64,000 bases of DNA from Candidatus Mycoplasma liparidae (GCA_009884515.1 RHHX01000002.1:1-64000), one strand, 5' to 3'. Positions 10,126-18,805 are shown, counted from the stretch's first letter. Notes: generated from the sequence alone by a model not told the origin. Numbers and translations: made by a program.

Positions 10126-10978
10126 CTAATATCTAGGCGGTACTCTGTTTCCTCAATTAAAACTTCATCCAGGAGAAACATCTATTCAATAACTATTTCC
10201 TTGAGCTCTTAAATATAATTTTGGTAATGTTCATCATCCATCTGTAACACTTCATTCAACTGCATTATGAAATCGATTATATCTACTTTGACCTGCTTGT
10301 TGTGCTAGAGAACCTTATTGCACTAAAATTATTTCTAAGTTGAGAATTTCAATTATTAAGACCATGATCATGCATATTTTGAATTGGAGAATAACCATTA
10401 CCTATTGGAGCATTTAATATTTCATTAACAATATGAATTCCAATTGCAATTCCTTTTGTAACTCATGTTGGATCTTTAAGGTAAAGTAGATAATTAGAAA
10501 ATTTATTAACTATAGTATTTGATAAAAATCTTCAATCAGTCAAATAGTAAATAGGGTTTGTAGAAAAGCTATAGAATTCTAAAATTTCTCTAATATCATT
10601 TGTATACATACCTGTTTTTTTCATTCATTCAGTATTATTTCTAAGGAATATAATATCAGGTAAATATTTATTCATAGCATTATATATTTCATTAAATGCT
10701 CCTCCCAAAGCAAATGGAAGAATATCATGATTTATAGAAAAATTTAAGTTTCTTATAATAAAATCTAAAACATTTTTACTTGCTTTTATATTATTTAGTG
10801 ATGTTCTTAATTTTCGAACAAAATTTTTATCAAGCCCCTTTGTATAAACATTATACACATCTTGAGTATCATATCTTTATATAGGAAACATCATCATTTC
10901 ATAAACTATCATGAATTTCTGGTGTAGTTTGTGATCTACCTCTATTAATTATGTAATTATCATTGTTTTCTTTAATGA
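10126..10978 (-). pseudogene. Secreted-protein gene, cassette copy 1: truncated and frameshifted
   Basis: This is a clear copy of the secreted protein at 11793-12824, but the signal peptide and N-terminal third are missing: homology begins near 10978, in the Arg/Ser-rich 'GRSQTTPEIHDSL' region. Two single-base insertions break the frame, an extra T near 10876 and another near 10314, relative to copy 2. The C-terminal end keeps the intact 'WSFNWGNRVPPRY' ending that copy 2 has lost. Most substitutions elsewhere are conservative, so decay is recent. It ends 46 nt before the start of its partner membrane gene. Confidence 0.75.
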
Positions 10979-11038
10979 AAGTTTATTTTAAAATTTTCAT
11001 TAAAGAAAGCATTAAAGCTTAGCTTTAAGCAATTTCTA

Positions 11039-11719
11039 TTAGTTTTTAGTTTCAGTTTCTAATATATTAGGATTATTTTTTTCAATATCTAGATAAGTTA
11101 TAAAAGTTAAAATAGTACCAAAAATAGAAAGTTGATGAAATCAAATAAATCAATTTATTCTTGATTCTTTAGCAAACCAATAAATATTTTTTGTTATTAC
11201 TACGTCTTTTGAAAAATGATTATGTCCAAATATTTTTGCAAGTGTTACCCGAGAAAAAAGAAATAAAATAAATGAACTTACCATAGGTAAAATTGTAATA
11301 CAAGCAAGAATAAATCCAGTACTAGTTAAAAATTCAGAAAGCGTTTCTAAATTTTTACTCTCTTTATCTAATAATATAAGAGAACTAATTATTAAAAACG
11401 ATGAAGCTAAATCAGAAAAACTTTTAGTAATTGCAATTGATAAATATCTTTTTTTTAATTGTTTTCAAACATACAAACTTCGGTTCTTATAAAGACCTAT
11501 TTCAAATCCATTTTTTTTATTATACACCCATCTTGAATCAATAATTTTTGATAAAATAATAACAAATATAAAACTAAAAGTAATGCCTCCAAAAAAAATA
11601 CCTTTTTGTATCATTGATACATTAGGTATAAATCAATAACCTATAGCTGCAATTAAATAAAGAACAATAAATATAATTAGTGTTATCTTTCCTTTTTTAT
11701 TAATTTTATTATTTTCCAT
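11039..11719 (-). CDS. Multi-span membrane protein, cassette copy 2
   Basis: This 226-residue paralogue of the protein at 9369-10079 shares the N-terminal 'MENNKINKK' start, spans near 12-28, 37-57, 100-120 and 132-155, and the 'LYVW.QLKK.YL' motif near residue 85. The C-terminal cytoplasmic part is more divergent. Its start follows the secreted-protein stop by 73 nt in a spacer nearly identical to that of copy 1. It appears intact. No family is recognised; see copy 1 for possible roles. Confidence 0.75.
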
Positions 11720-11792
11720 ATCTTATTTTTTCTATAATATTTTTGGTAGATAAATATAAATATTTCTAATATCTAGGCGGTACTCTGTTTCC

Positions 11793-12824
11793 TTAATTAA
11801 AACTTCATCCAGGAGAAACATCTATTCAATAACGATTTCCTTGAGCTCTTAAATATAATTTCGGTAATGTTCATCATCCATCTGTAACACTTCATCCAAT
11901 TCCATTATAAAATCGATTATATCCACTTTGACTTGCTTGTTGTGCTAAAGAACCTATTGTACTAAAATTATTTCTAAGTTGAGAATTTCAATCATTAAGC
12001 CCATGATCATGCATATTTTGAATTGGAGAATAACCATTACCTATTGGAGAATTTAATATTTCATTTGCAATATGAACTGCACCAGCAATTCATTTTGAAA
12101 CTCCTGTCGGATCCCAAACGTAAAGTAGATAATTAGAAAATTTATTAACCATAGTATTTGATAAAAATCTTCAATCAGCCAGATAATAATTAGGATTTGT
12201 GATAAAACTATAAAATTCTAAAACTTCTCTAATATCACTTGTATACATACCTGTTTTTTTCATTCATTCAGTATTATTTCTAAGGAATATAATATCAGGT
12301 AAATATTTATTCATAGCATTATATATTGCATTAAATACACTTCCTCATTTAAGGGCATCAAAACCATCTTCTACAAAAACATTTAAGTTTCTCATAACAG
12401 AATCTAAAATAGATTTACTTAGCTTTATATTATTTAGTGATGTTCTTAATTTTCGAACAAAATTCTTATCAAGACCTTTTGTATAAACATTATACACATC
12501 TTGAGTATCATATCTTATATAGGAAATATCATCATTTCATAAACTATCATGAATTTCTGGTGTAGTTTGTGATCTACCTCTATTAATTATGTAATTATCA
12601 TTGCTATCTTTAATGTATGTTCCATTTGATTGAAGATAATAAGATCTAGATATTGATCTTTCTGTAATTGTTTTTGTTTTTAGAATAAGTTTTGATTCTT
12701 TTGTTGACATTTTGTCATAAAGACTATTAAACATAAACTCTTTTGTATTTTGTTTTAAATTTAATGAAAATAAAATTTTAGTTGCTGAGTCAAAATCTAA
12801 ATTATTTTCAAAAAGATTTTGCAT
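11793..12824 (-). CDS. Secreted Trp-rich protein, cassette copy 2 (main body)
   Basis: The frame is open from 12905 down to TAA at 11793-11795; the first ATG is at 12824, giving 343 residues. Upstream homologous sequence (reading 'KKFNLPNDEFNKISLLARNN') is cut off from the signal-peptide segment by two stops 2 nt apart, so this may be a decaying gene. The C-terminal ~100 residues are rich in Trp, Tyr, Asn and Gly ('GWSVTDGWWTLPKLYLRAQG', 'YWIDVSPGWSFN') and may be a compact extracellular domain. A TGA-to-TAA change has removed the last eight residues that copy 1 still encodes. No catalytic motif or known family is recognisable. Confidence 0.6.
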
Positions 12825-12909
12825 TCAATCTAATACGATATTATTATTTCTTGCAAGTAATGAAATTTTATTAAATTCATCATTAGGAAGATTAAATTTT
12901 TTAATTTAC

Positions 12910-13107
12910 TTAGATATTAAAACCATTTAAATTTAATTCTTTTCCAACAGAACCACCCATTCTAGATTCTAAATTTACATTTGAATCATTTACAATATTA
13001 GAGTTACTTGCTATTGAAGTATTATTGTTTTTATTTGATAATAAAAGTGAAGATGTCAAAACAATTGGTAATAATAATACACTCATTGGTAATAACAAAC
13101 CACTCAT
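12910..13107 (-). CDS. Signal-peptide segment of the damaged secreted protein
   Basis: This 65-residue segment consists of a long hydrophobic stretch (residues 3-24) followed by a Ser/Asn-rich linker, as in a secretion signal, and then stops at TAA just before the main body. The frame stays open upstream as EKKLLF, and an AAGGA Shine-Dalgarno sits 7 nt before an ATA codon. The natural start may therefore have been ATG, now ATA, giving 'MEKKLLFMSGLLLP'. Together with the main body this looks like one former gene of about 430 codons. Confidence 0.55.
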   Translation of the reverse strand: MSGLLLPMSVLLLPIVLTSSLLLSNKNNNTSIASNSNIVNDSNVNLESRMGGSVGKELNLNGFNI

Positions 13108-13281
13108 AAATAATAATTTTTTTTCTATAAATATATCCTTAATTTAAAAATCTAATCAAGCCATTATGTCAAATAAAATAATTTTAATATTTATTATATT
13201 TTTCATGAATTTAATTAATGAACAACATATATATTTAAGATTCTTTTATATTTTTAAAAATTATTAGTTTTTTTACATGGT

Positions 13282-13301
13282 GTTAAGTAAATTTACTTAA
13301 C
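13282..13301. repeat. 20-bp palindrome upstream of rpsP
   Basis: GTTAAGTAAATTTACTTAAC is a perfect palindrome ~52 nt before the rpsP start, between divergent genes. It may be an operator or an RNA hairpin in the rpsP leader. Confidence 0.4.
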
Positions 13302-13353
13302 CCATCTATAAATTTTTATGTTATTATTTTAGAGATTATTAAAGGAGGATATT

Positions 13354-14022
13354 TTGGTAAAATTAAGACTAACAAGAACCGGTAGACATAAAAGAGCATT
13401 CTTTAGATTTGTAGCAGCTGATGCTCGATCAAAAGCTAATGGGAAATTTATTGCTCAACTTGGTTTTTATGATCCAATTAAAAAGGATATCAAATTACAA
13501 AAAGAACAAATTTTAGAATTTTTATTAAATGGTGCAGTTCCAAGTGAAACTGTTAAAAATTTATTTAAAAAAGATGGACTTTGAGCTGATTATATTAAAA
13601 TTAAAAGTGATAGATTAGCTATTAAACTTAAAGCTGATAAAGCTAAAGTTAAAAAAGAACCAAAACCTAAAGTTGTAAAAACTACTGCAACTAAAAAAGT
13701 TGAACCGACAACTAAAGTTGAAAAAGTAGCAACTAAAGAAGTTAAATCAACAACTAAAGTTGAAAAAGTAGCAACTAAAGAAGTTAAACCAACAACTAAA
13801 GTTGAAAAAGTAGCAACTAAAGAAGTTAAATCAACAACTAAAGTTGAAAAAGTAGCAACTAAAGAAGTTAAATCAACAACTAAAGTTGAAAAAGTAGCAA
13901 CTAAAGAAGTTAAACCAACAACTAAAGTTGAAAAAACAGCTATTGTTAAAGTTGAAAAATCTAAAAGTAAAATAAAAGAAACTTTAAATAAAATAGTTGA
14001 AAAAAAATCAAAAGATAAATAA
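13354..14022 (+). CDS. rpsP: 30S ribosomal protein S16 with long repeat tail
   Basis: TTG start preceded by AAAGGAGG. Residues 1-80 are a standard S16 ('MVKLRLTRTGRHKRAFFR', 'LGFYDPIKK'), which binds and stabilises the 5' and central domains of 16S rRNA. TGA at 13582 is Trp. S16 usually ends near residue 80-90, but here about 140 more residues follow. They are nearly all Lys, Thr, Val and Glu, mostly five to six copies of a 14-residue unit 'TTKVEKVATKEVK(S/P)'. The tail is basic and likely disordered and may contact RNA or be dispensable. rimM, often between rpsP and trmD, is absent: trmD starts 5 nt after the stop. Confidence 0.95.
13708..13938 (+). repeat. 42-bp tandem repeat within rpsP
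   Basis: A 42-nt unit starting ACAACTAAAGTTGAAAAAGT begins at 13708, 13750, 13792, 13834, 13876 and (partial) 13918. Copies differ mainly at one base that switches Ser and Pro. Being a multiple of three, copy-number change keeps the frame. Confidence 0.9.
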
Positions 14023-14027
14023 TATAA

Positions 14028-14732
14028 ATGAAAATCACTGTTTTAACTTTATTTGATAAAATATATGAACCTTTTTTAAATGCTTCAATTATTAAAAAAG
14101 CAATTGAAAAAAAGTTAGTTCAAATAGAAATTATTAATTTTAGAAATTTTTCTAAAACAAAACATAAAAGCATTGATGACACACCATTTGGTGGGGGTCC
14201 TGGAATGGTTCTAAGTATTGAACCAATTGCTGAAGCAATTAAGTTTTATAAAAAAGAAAATTCTAAAGTTTATCTATTAACACCAACAGGTAAAGTATTT
14301 AATCAAAAATTTGCTAAAGAGATTGTTCGAACAAATAAACACATTATTTTAATAGCTGGTCATTACGAAGGTTTTGATGCAAGAATAAAACATTATATCG
14401 ATGATGAAATTTCGATTGGTGATTTTATTTTAACAGGTGGAGAAATTCCATCACTAGTTATTATTGATGCAGTTATTAGATTGATTGATAATGTTATTAA
14501 AAAAGAAAGTTTGATTTCTGAATCTTTTGAAAATGATTTATTAGATTATCCGGTTTATACAAAACCATTAATCTTTGAAAATCATCAAGTACCTGAAATT
14601 CTTTTATCAGGGAACCATCAAAAAATAAAAGCATATCGACATAATGAACAAATCGAATTAACAAAGTTAAAAAGAAACGATTTATATTTAAAATTTATTG
14701 ATAATAATAAAAAAGGAAATAATAATGATTAA
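14028..14732 (+). CDS. trmD: tRNA (guanine-N1)-methyltransferase
   Basis: The gene encodes 234 residues, the usual length. TrmD methylates G37 of tRNAs with a purine 36-37 context using S-adenosylmethionine and prevents +1 frameshifts. The SPOUT-family knot residues are visible: 'DDTPFGGGPGMV' near 45-56, 'LLTPTGK', 'GHYEGFDARI' near 110-120 and 'ISIGDFILTGGE' near 127-138. It lies between rpsP and rplS in the classical ribosomal operon, and its last 8 nt overlap the rplS start. Confidence 0.97.
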   Translation: MKITVLTLFDKIYEPFLNASIIKKAIEKKLVQIEIINFRNFSKTKHKSIDDTPFGGGPGMVLSIEPIAEAIKFYKKENSKVYLLTPTGKVFNQKFAKEIVRTNKHIILIAGHYEGFDARIKHYIDDEISIGDFILTGGEIPSLVIIDAVIRLIDNVIKKESLISESFENDLLDYPVYTKPLIFENHQVPEILLSGNHQKIKAYRHNEQIELTKLKRNDLYLKFIDNNKKGNNND

Positions 14733-15099
14733 TAAAATAAATAGGGGCGATATTATTAAGAATATCCAATCACAATATTTAAAAAAAGATATTCCTAATT
14801 TCAGTTCAGGTGATACTGTTGTTGTACATTTAAGAATTACTGAAAATAATAAAACAAGAATTCAAAAATTTGAAGGTGTTGTTCTTAGAAGAAAAGGTTC
14901 AGGAGTTTCTGAAACTTTTCTAGTAAGAAAAGAATCAAGCGGCGTTTGAGTTGAGGAAAATTTTCAAATTCACTCACCATTAATTGAAGCTATTGAAGTT
15001 AAAAGATATGGTAAAGTGAGAAGAGCATATATTTCATATATGAGAGAAAGATCTGGAAAATCTGCAAGAATTAAAGAGGATAAAAGAAAAAAAAGATAA
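14725..15099 (+). CDS. rplS: 50S ribosomal protein L19
   Basis: ATG 14725 is chosen because it has AAAAGGAAAT upstream and gives the canonical N-terminus '[14 protein letters not shown]'. The product is 124 residues; L19 is usually 115-120. L19 sits at the 30S-50S interface. Motifs: '[13 protein letters not shown]', '[21 protein letters not shown]' (split by residue 80), '[19 protein letters not shown]'. TGA at 14947 is Trp. It overlaps trmD by 8 nt, consistent with translational coupling. Confidence 0.96.
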
Positions 15100-15135
15100 T
15101 AAGAATTTAATTAATATTATTTATGAACAATTACA

Positions 15136-16494
15136 ATGAAAAAAAATAAAAAAAGTTCTCATTCTATTGAAGATATTAATCTTTTAATAGATAAATTACT
15201 TAATAAAAAAGCTGTTTCTGATTCAACTGTTGAAATAAAAGGTTATGATGCCGAAATTTTAGAATTAAGAATTAAATTAAATTCTCTGAAAAAAACTTAT
15301 GCAAATCCAATCAAAAAGCTTTCTCAAAGATTAGTTATTTTAGACAATCCTCATGAAGCAAAAGTAGTGATTTTTAAATCTTCAATGCTTAAATTTGCTT
15401 TTTTATATAATAAAGAATATCGAATTAGAAAATTTCTTTTAGCTATTTTATTAGGTACAATAATCAGTGTTGCTATGATTTTTTTCATTAAAACTCCAGG
15501 ATTGTTTTCTGCTGGAATAGGCGGTGTTTTACAAGGTTTTGCTCGATTAGTTAATAATATTTTATTAACAAACAATGTAGTAGATCCGCTCATAGCAGAT
15601 ATAATATTTAATGCTTTATTTTGAGGACTAACAGTTGTTGTTAATATTCCTTTAGTTATTTTTGCTTATAAGAAAATTTCAAAGGAATTAGCAATTATTA
15701 CACTTGTTTATATTCTTTGAACTCAAATATGTGGGTTATCATTAAGTTTTATTCCAGGAATAGGTGATATTTGAATTTTTGGAAAAACTATAACTGAAGT
15801 ACCTCAACTATTAGAACTTTATAATCAAGGTTTAACATTTTTAACATGAGAAGATTTTGATGTTGCTAAAATAGTTAGTTTATTTATGTATTCTGTTTTT
15901 TCTGTTATGTTAATTGGATTTCCTGTTTCACTTTTATATATTTTAAATGGATCAACTGGGGGAAGTGATATTATTTCTCTCTATTTTTCGAAAAAGAAAA
16001 ATAGAGAAATTGGAAAAACATTAATTTATTTTAATATTATTCTTTTAATACTTTCAACAACAATTGGTATTTTTATTCCCATTATTACAAGTCCAGGAAT
16101 AAATGAGTTTTTAAATAATCAAGTTTCAGCACATGTAGTTAGTTTATTCTTTTCACCGAACTTAATAATTTCATTAGTAACAACAATAGTAAGTTCACTT
16201 ATTATTGATATTATTTTTCCAAGACATAAAAAAATTAAAGTTCAAATATACACTAATAGTGAAAATATTTTAAATATTAGAAACCATTTTATTGATAATA
16301 ATTTTCATTATTCATTAACAATAAATAATACTATTGGGGGCTATTCATTAGATAAAAAACAAAATATTGAAATTATTTGTAATTATATTGAAGTGGGTAG
16401 AGTTATTAGTGAAATTAGAAAAATAGATCAACAAGCTTTAATATCAACAATAATTCTTGATGACATTGATGGCGGAATTAGAATTATTAGTTAA
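15136..16494 (+). CDS. YitT-family membrane protein
   Basis: Reading TGA as Trp joins the frame into 452 residues. After a ~95-residue hydrophilic N-terminus come about six hydrophobic spans (near 100-118, 160-180, 190-210, 240-265, 290-315 and 340-360). The family signature 'FSAGIGGVLQGFARL' and the second 'GGSDIISLYFS' loop are visible, and the C-terminus (~375-452) resembles the DUF2179 domain. YitT proteins are proposed transporters of unknown substrate. The unusual N-terminal extension is typical of Mollicute members. It lies 36 nt after rplS and ends 47 nt before greA. Confidence 0.85.
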
Positions 16495-16541
16495 ATATTA
16501 AAAAATTTATCTATATAATATAATAAGAAAAGAGAGAAAAT

Positions 16542-17009
16542 ATGAATAAAAATTATATTTCAAAAACAGCTTTTGAAAAGTACGAAATTGAGTTAAATAA
16601 TTTGATAAATACTGAAAGACCGAAAGTTTTATTAGAAGTAACCGAAGCAAGAGAACAAGGTGATTTATCTGAAAATGCTGATTATAGTGCTGCTAAAGAA
16701 AAACAATTAGTTATTCAAACGAGAATTAATGAAATTCAAAATATTATTGATAACCATATTTTTACAGATAGTATTGAAGTTCAAAAAGATATTGTTTCAA
16801 TTAATAACACAGTTATAGTATATGATTATGAAGAAAGAGAAGAAATTACTTATAAAATAGTTGGTTCTTTAGAAATAGATCTTGATAAAAATCATATTTC
16901 AATTGATTCTCCTTTAGCAAGCAGTATTCTTAAGAAAAAAAAAGGCGATATTGTTGAAGTAAAATCAATTGAAAAACCTTACAAACTAAAAATTATATCA
17001 ATTTCATAA
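16542..17009 (+). CDS. greA: Transcription elongation factor GreA
   Basis: This 155-residue product has the N-terminal coiled-coil hairpin with the acidic tip 'REQGDLSENADYSAAKE' near residues 37-53 and the C-terminal FKBP-like domain ending 'GDIVEVKSIEKPYKLKII'. GreA enters the RNA-polymerase secondary channel and stimulates cleavage of backtracked transcripts. The length matches the family (about 157). GAGAGAAAAT precedes the start. Confidence 0.96.
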   Translation: MNKNYISKTAFEKYEIELNNLINTERPKVLLEVTEAREQGDLSENADYSAAKEKQLVIQTRINEIQNIIDNHIFTDSIEVQKDIVSINNTVIVYDYEEREEITYKIVGSLEIDLDKNHISIDSPLASSILKKKKGDIVEVKSIEKPYKLKIISIS

Positions 17010-17019
17010 TTTATCTATT

Positions 17020-17070
17020 TTGACACAAATTATATTTAATTAATAATTGCAATTATTAATTAAATATAAT
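17020..17070 (+). promoter_or_regulatory. 42-bp perfect palindrome with TTGACA box before tRNA cluster
   Basis: Bases 17029-17070 form an exact 42-nt palindrome (21-bp stem, GC centre). It can act as greA terminator. A consensus -35 TTGACA lies at 17020-17025, and TAATAA at 17041-17046 may be the -10, so promoter and palindrome overlap. The tRNA-Tyr gene begins 37 nt downstream. Confidence 0.5.
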
Positions 17071-17106
17071 ACAATAATTAAAGGTATATTAATACCTTTA
17101 ATTAAT

Positions 17107-17190
17107 GGACAGATAGCGAAGTGGCCAAACGCACCTGACTGTAACTCAGCCACGAAAGTTTCGATGGTTCGAATCCGTCTCTGTCCACCA
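17107..17190 (+). tRNA. tRNA-Tyr (GTA)
   Basis: The acceptor arms GGACAGA/TCTGTCC pair perfectly, the anticodon loop reads CTGTAAC, a long variable arm (class II) is present, the T-arm is GGTTCGAATCC, and CCA is encoded. First of five tRNAs in a row. Confidence 0.95.
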
Positions 17191-17196
17191 TGTTAT

Positions 17197-17271
17197 TGGC
17201 CTGTAGCCAAGCGGTAAGGCAGAAGATTTTGATTCTTCCATGCGTAGGTTCGATTCCTCCCAGGCCAGCCA
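17197..17271 (+). tRNA. tRNA-Gln (TTG)
   Basis: Acceptor TGGCCTG/CAGGCCA, anticodon loop TTTTGAT with TTG, T-loop GTTCGATTC, encoded CCA. It begins six nt after the Tyr gene. Confidence 0.95.
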
Positions 17272-17311
17272 TTTTTAAAATAAAGAATACTAATTTCTTT
17301 CTTATATTATT

Positions 17312-17386
17312 GCCCCACTAGCTCAGAGGTAGAGCATTTCACTTTTAATGAAGGGGTCGAAGGTTCAATTCCTTCGTGGGGCACCA
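17312..17386 (+). tRNA. tRNA-Lys (TTT)
   Basis: Acceptor GCCCCAC/GTGGGGC, anticodon loop CTTTTAA with TTT, D-arm 'GCTCAGAGGTAGAGC', T-arm 'AAGGTTCAATTCCTT', encoded CCA. Confidence 0.95.
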
Positions 17387-17397
17387 ATTTATATACA

Positions 17398-17420
17398 TGT
17401 CTCCATTTTATATGGAGACA
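17398..17420 (+). other. Hairpin between tRNA-Lys and tRNA-Leu
   Basis: TGTCTCCAT (17398-17406) pairs perfectly with ATGGAGACA (17412-17420) over a 5-nt loop. It has no T-tract, so it is more likely a processing signal in a joint tRNA precursor than a terminator. Confidence 0.55.
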
Positions 17421-17426
17421 ACTTTT

Positions 17427-17512
17427 GCTGGAGTGGCGGAATGGTAGACGCACAGGACTTAAAATCCTGTGTCTGTAAGGACGTGGGGGTTCAAGTCCCC
17501 CCCCCAGCACCA
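17427..17512 (+). tRNA. tRNA-Leu (TAA)
   Basis: Class II tRNA with a long variable arm, anticodon TAA, T-loop TTCAAGT, encoded CCA. The acceptor stem GCTGGAG/CCCCAGC has an A6·C67 mismatch beside a run of nine C residues. Confidence 0.93.
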
Positions 17513-17519
17513 ATTTTTC

Positions 17520-17593
17520 GCAGGTGTAGTTCAATGGTAGAACTATAGCCTTCCAAGCTATTAGCGTGGGTTCGATTCCCATCACCTGCTCCA
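17520..17593 (+). tRNA. tRNA-Gly (TCC)
   Basis: Acceptor GCAGGTG/CACCTGC, anticodon loop CTTCCAA with TCC, T-arm 'GGGTTCGATTCCC', encoded CCA after a T discriminator. Last of the five-gene cluster. Confidence 0.95.
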
Positions 17594-17643
17594 AATTTAA
17601 TTTTTGAAATTAAATTAAATAAGAATTTTAATTTATATAAATT

Positions 17644-17670
17644 AAAAAGCTCATTAATGAGCTTTTTTTT
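17644..17670 (+). terminator. Terminator of the tRNA cluster
   Basis: The stem AAAAAGCTCATT/AATGAGCTTTTT is followed by extra Ts and lies 50 nt after tRNA-Gly. Confidence 0.85.
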
Positions 17671-17720
17671 GTCTATAATAAGAGTATATCTTAAGATATA
17701 AAATACTTTAAAGGAAAATT

Positions 17721-18569
17721 ATGAATAAATTTACAAATACTATTTCAAGAAAACCATGTAACAATTTAGTTAATGGTCAAAATATGGAAGGAAAACCATC
17801 TGGAATCATTATTGATCTAGCAAAAACTCAACATACTGATTATCTAAAATTACTAGAAAAAATTGGTATGAAGACATATCTTATTGAATCAGATGAATTT
17901 TATCCTGATTCAACATTTGTTGAAGATGCAGCTTTATTAGCAGATAAATGTGCAGTTATTACTAACCCAGGACATCCATCAAGACAAGGTGAAAAAACTG
18001 AAATGGCAGCTCATATAGCACAATTTTATCCAATTGATAAAATTCATTATATTCAAGCTCCAGGAACAATGGATGCTGGTGATATTATGATGGTTGATGA
18101 TACTTTTTATGTAGGTATTACTTCAAGAACTAATCAAGAAGGTATTAATCAATTAACAAAAATTTATGAACCATACGGTTATAAAGTTATTGGTGTTAAA
18201 ATTGATGCTGGTCTTCATTTAAAAAGTAGTGTATCTTATTTAGAACACAACAATTTATTAATTGAAGAAACATTTAATAACTATTTAAAAAGTATTAAAA
18301 ACACCGTTTTTGATTCATTTAATAAAATTATTATTCCAAAAGCATCAAGTTATGCTACGAATAGTATTTGAATTAATGAACACATTATTGTTCCAGCTGA
18401 ATTTCCTGAAGTTTATGAACAACTTAAAATTGAACTTAAAGGCAAAGGACCAGATGGTAAAGACTACACTTTCCATAAATGCACTACTAGTGAAATTGCT
18501 AAAGTTGATGGCGGTTTATCTTGTACATCATTAAGATTTAAAGCTCCAGAATCTTCTTGCTGCAAATAA
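17721..18569 (+). CDS. Dimethylarginine dimethylaminohydrolase-family protein
   Basis: TGA at 18369 is Trp, giving 282 residues. This is a pentein-fold enzyme of the DDAH/arginine-deiminase group. Seen: 'STFVEDAALL' (~72-81), 'NPGHPSRQGE' (~91-100), 'GTMDAGDIMM' (~115-124), 'HLKSSVSYL' with the catalytic His (~166-174), and 'GGLSCTSLRF' near the C-terminus, whose Cys is the nucleophile. DDAH hydrolyses methylated arginines to citrulline; related enzymes act on arginine. The order and length fit DDAH better than the ~400-residue arginine deiminase. No ornithine transcarbamylase or carbamate kinase gene is adjacent, so its metabolic purpose here is open. The gene is single, between two terminators. 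Confidence 0.82.
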
Positions 18570-18632
18570 GAACTTTAAGTTGCTAATATTTATTGAAATA
18601 AAATAAATATTTAAAATCAAAAATTCTTAGTT

Positions 18633-18679
18633 AACAATAAAAATATCACTTCTAATAATAGAGTGATATTTTTATTGTT
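18633..18679 (+). terminator. Strong hairpin terminator after the DDAH-family gene
   Basis: The 18-nt arms 18633-18650 and 18662-18679 are exact complements, T-rich on the 3' side. Confidence 0.8.
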
Positions 18680-18681
18680 TT

Positions 18682-18691
18682 ATGCTAAAAT
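18682..18691 (+). promoter_or_regulatory. Extended -10 promoter of rplU operon
   Basis: TATGCTAAAAT contains TG one base before the hexamer TAAAAT (18686-18691). Transcription would begin near 18697, right at the start of the structured leader. Confidence 0.5.
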
Positions 18692-18777
18692 ATATTGGCA
18701 GTATTTTATCTAAAATATCCTGCTTCAACCGCATAAAATATTTGGTTTAAGTGTTTTGAAAGATAAACCCCAATATT
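18692..18777 (+). ncRNA. Structured leader of the rplU operon (L21-leader-like)
   Basis: The leader folds into a junction: ATATTGG (18692-18698) closes with CCAATAT (18770-18776); inside are TATTTTA-TC-TAAAATA (~18702-18717) and GGTTTA (18744-18749) with TAAACC (18764-18769). It lies between the promoter and rplU, where L21 autoregulatory leaders occur in Firmicutes. The match to that family is by position and shape, not by a checked model. Confidence 0.5.
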
Positions 18778-18805
18778 AGCGAGTCTAAGATCAATAGGAG
18801 AAAAA

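Noticed and set aside
17307..17594. Minus-strand 95-codon open frame over the tRNA cluster
   Set aside because: It is the antisense of tRNA-Lys, Leu and Gly; the 'MGIEPTLIAWKAIVLPLNY' type product is a well-known artefact of tRNA antisense translation.
17721..18569. Arginine deiminase (arcA)
   Set aside because: At 282 residues it is too short and the motif spacing fits the DDAH branch of the fold.
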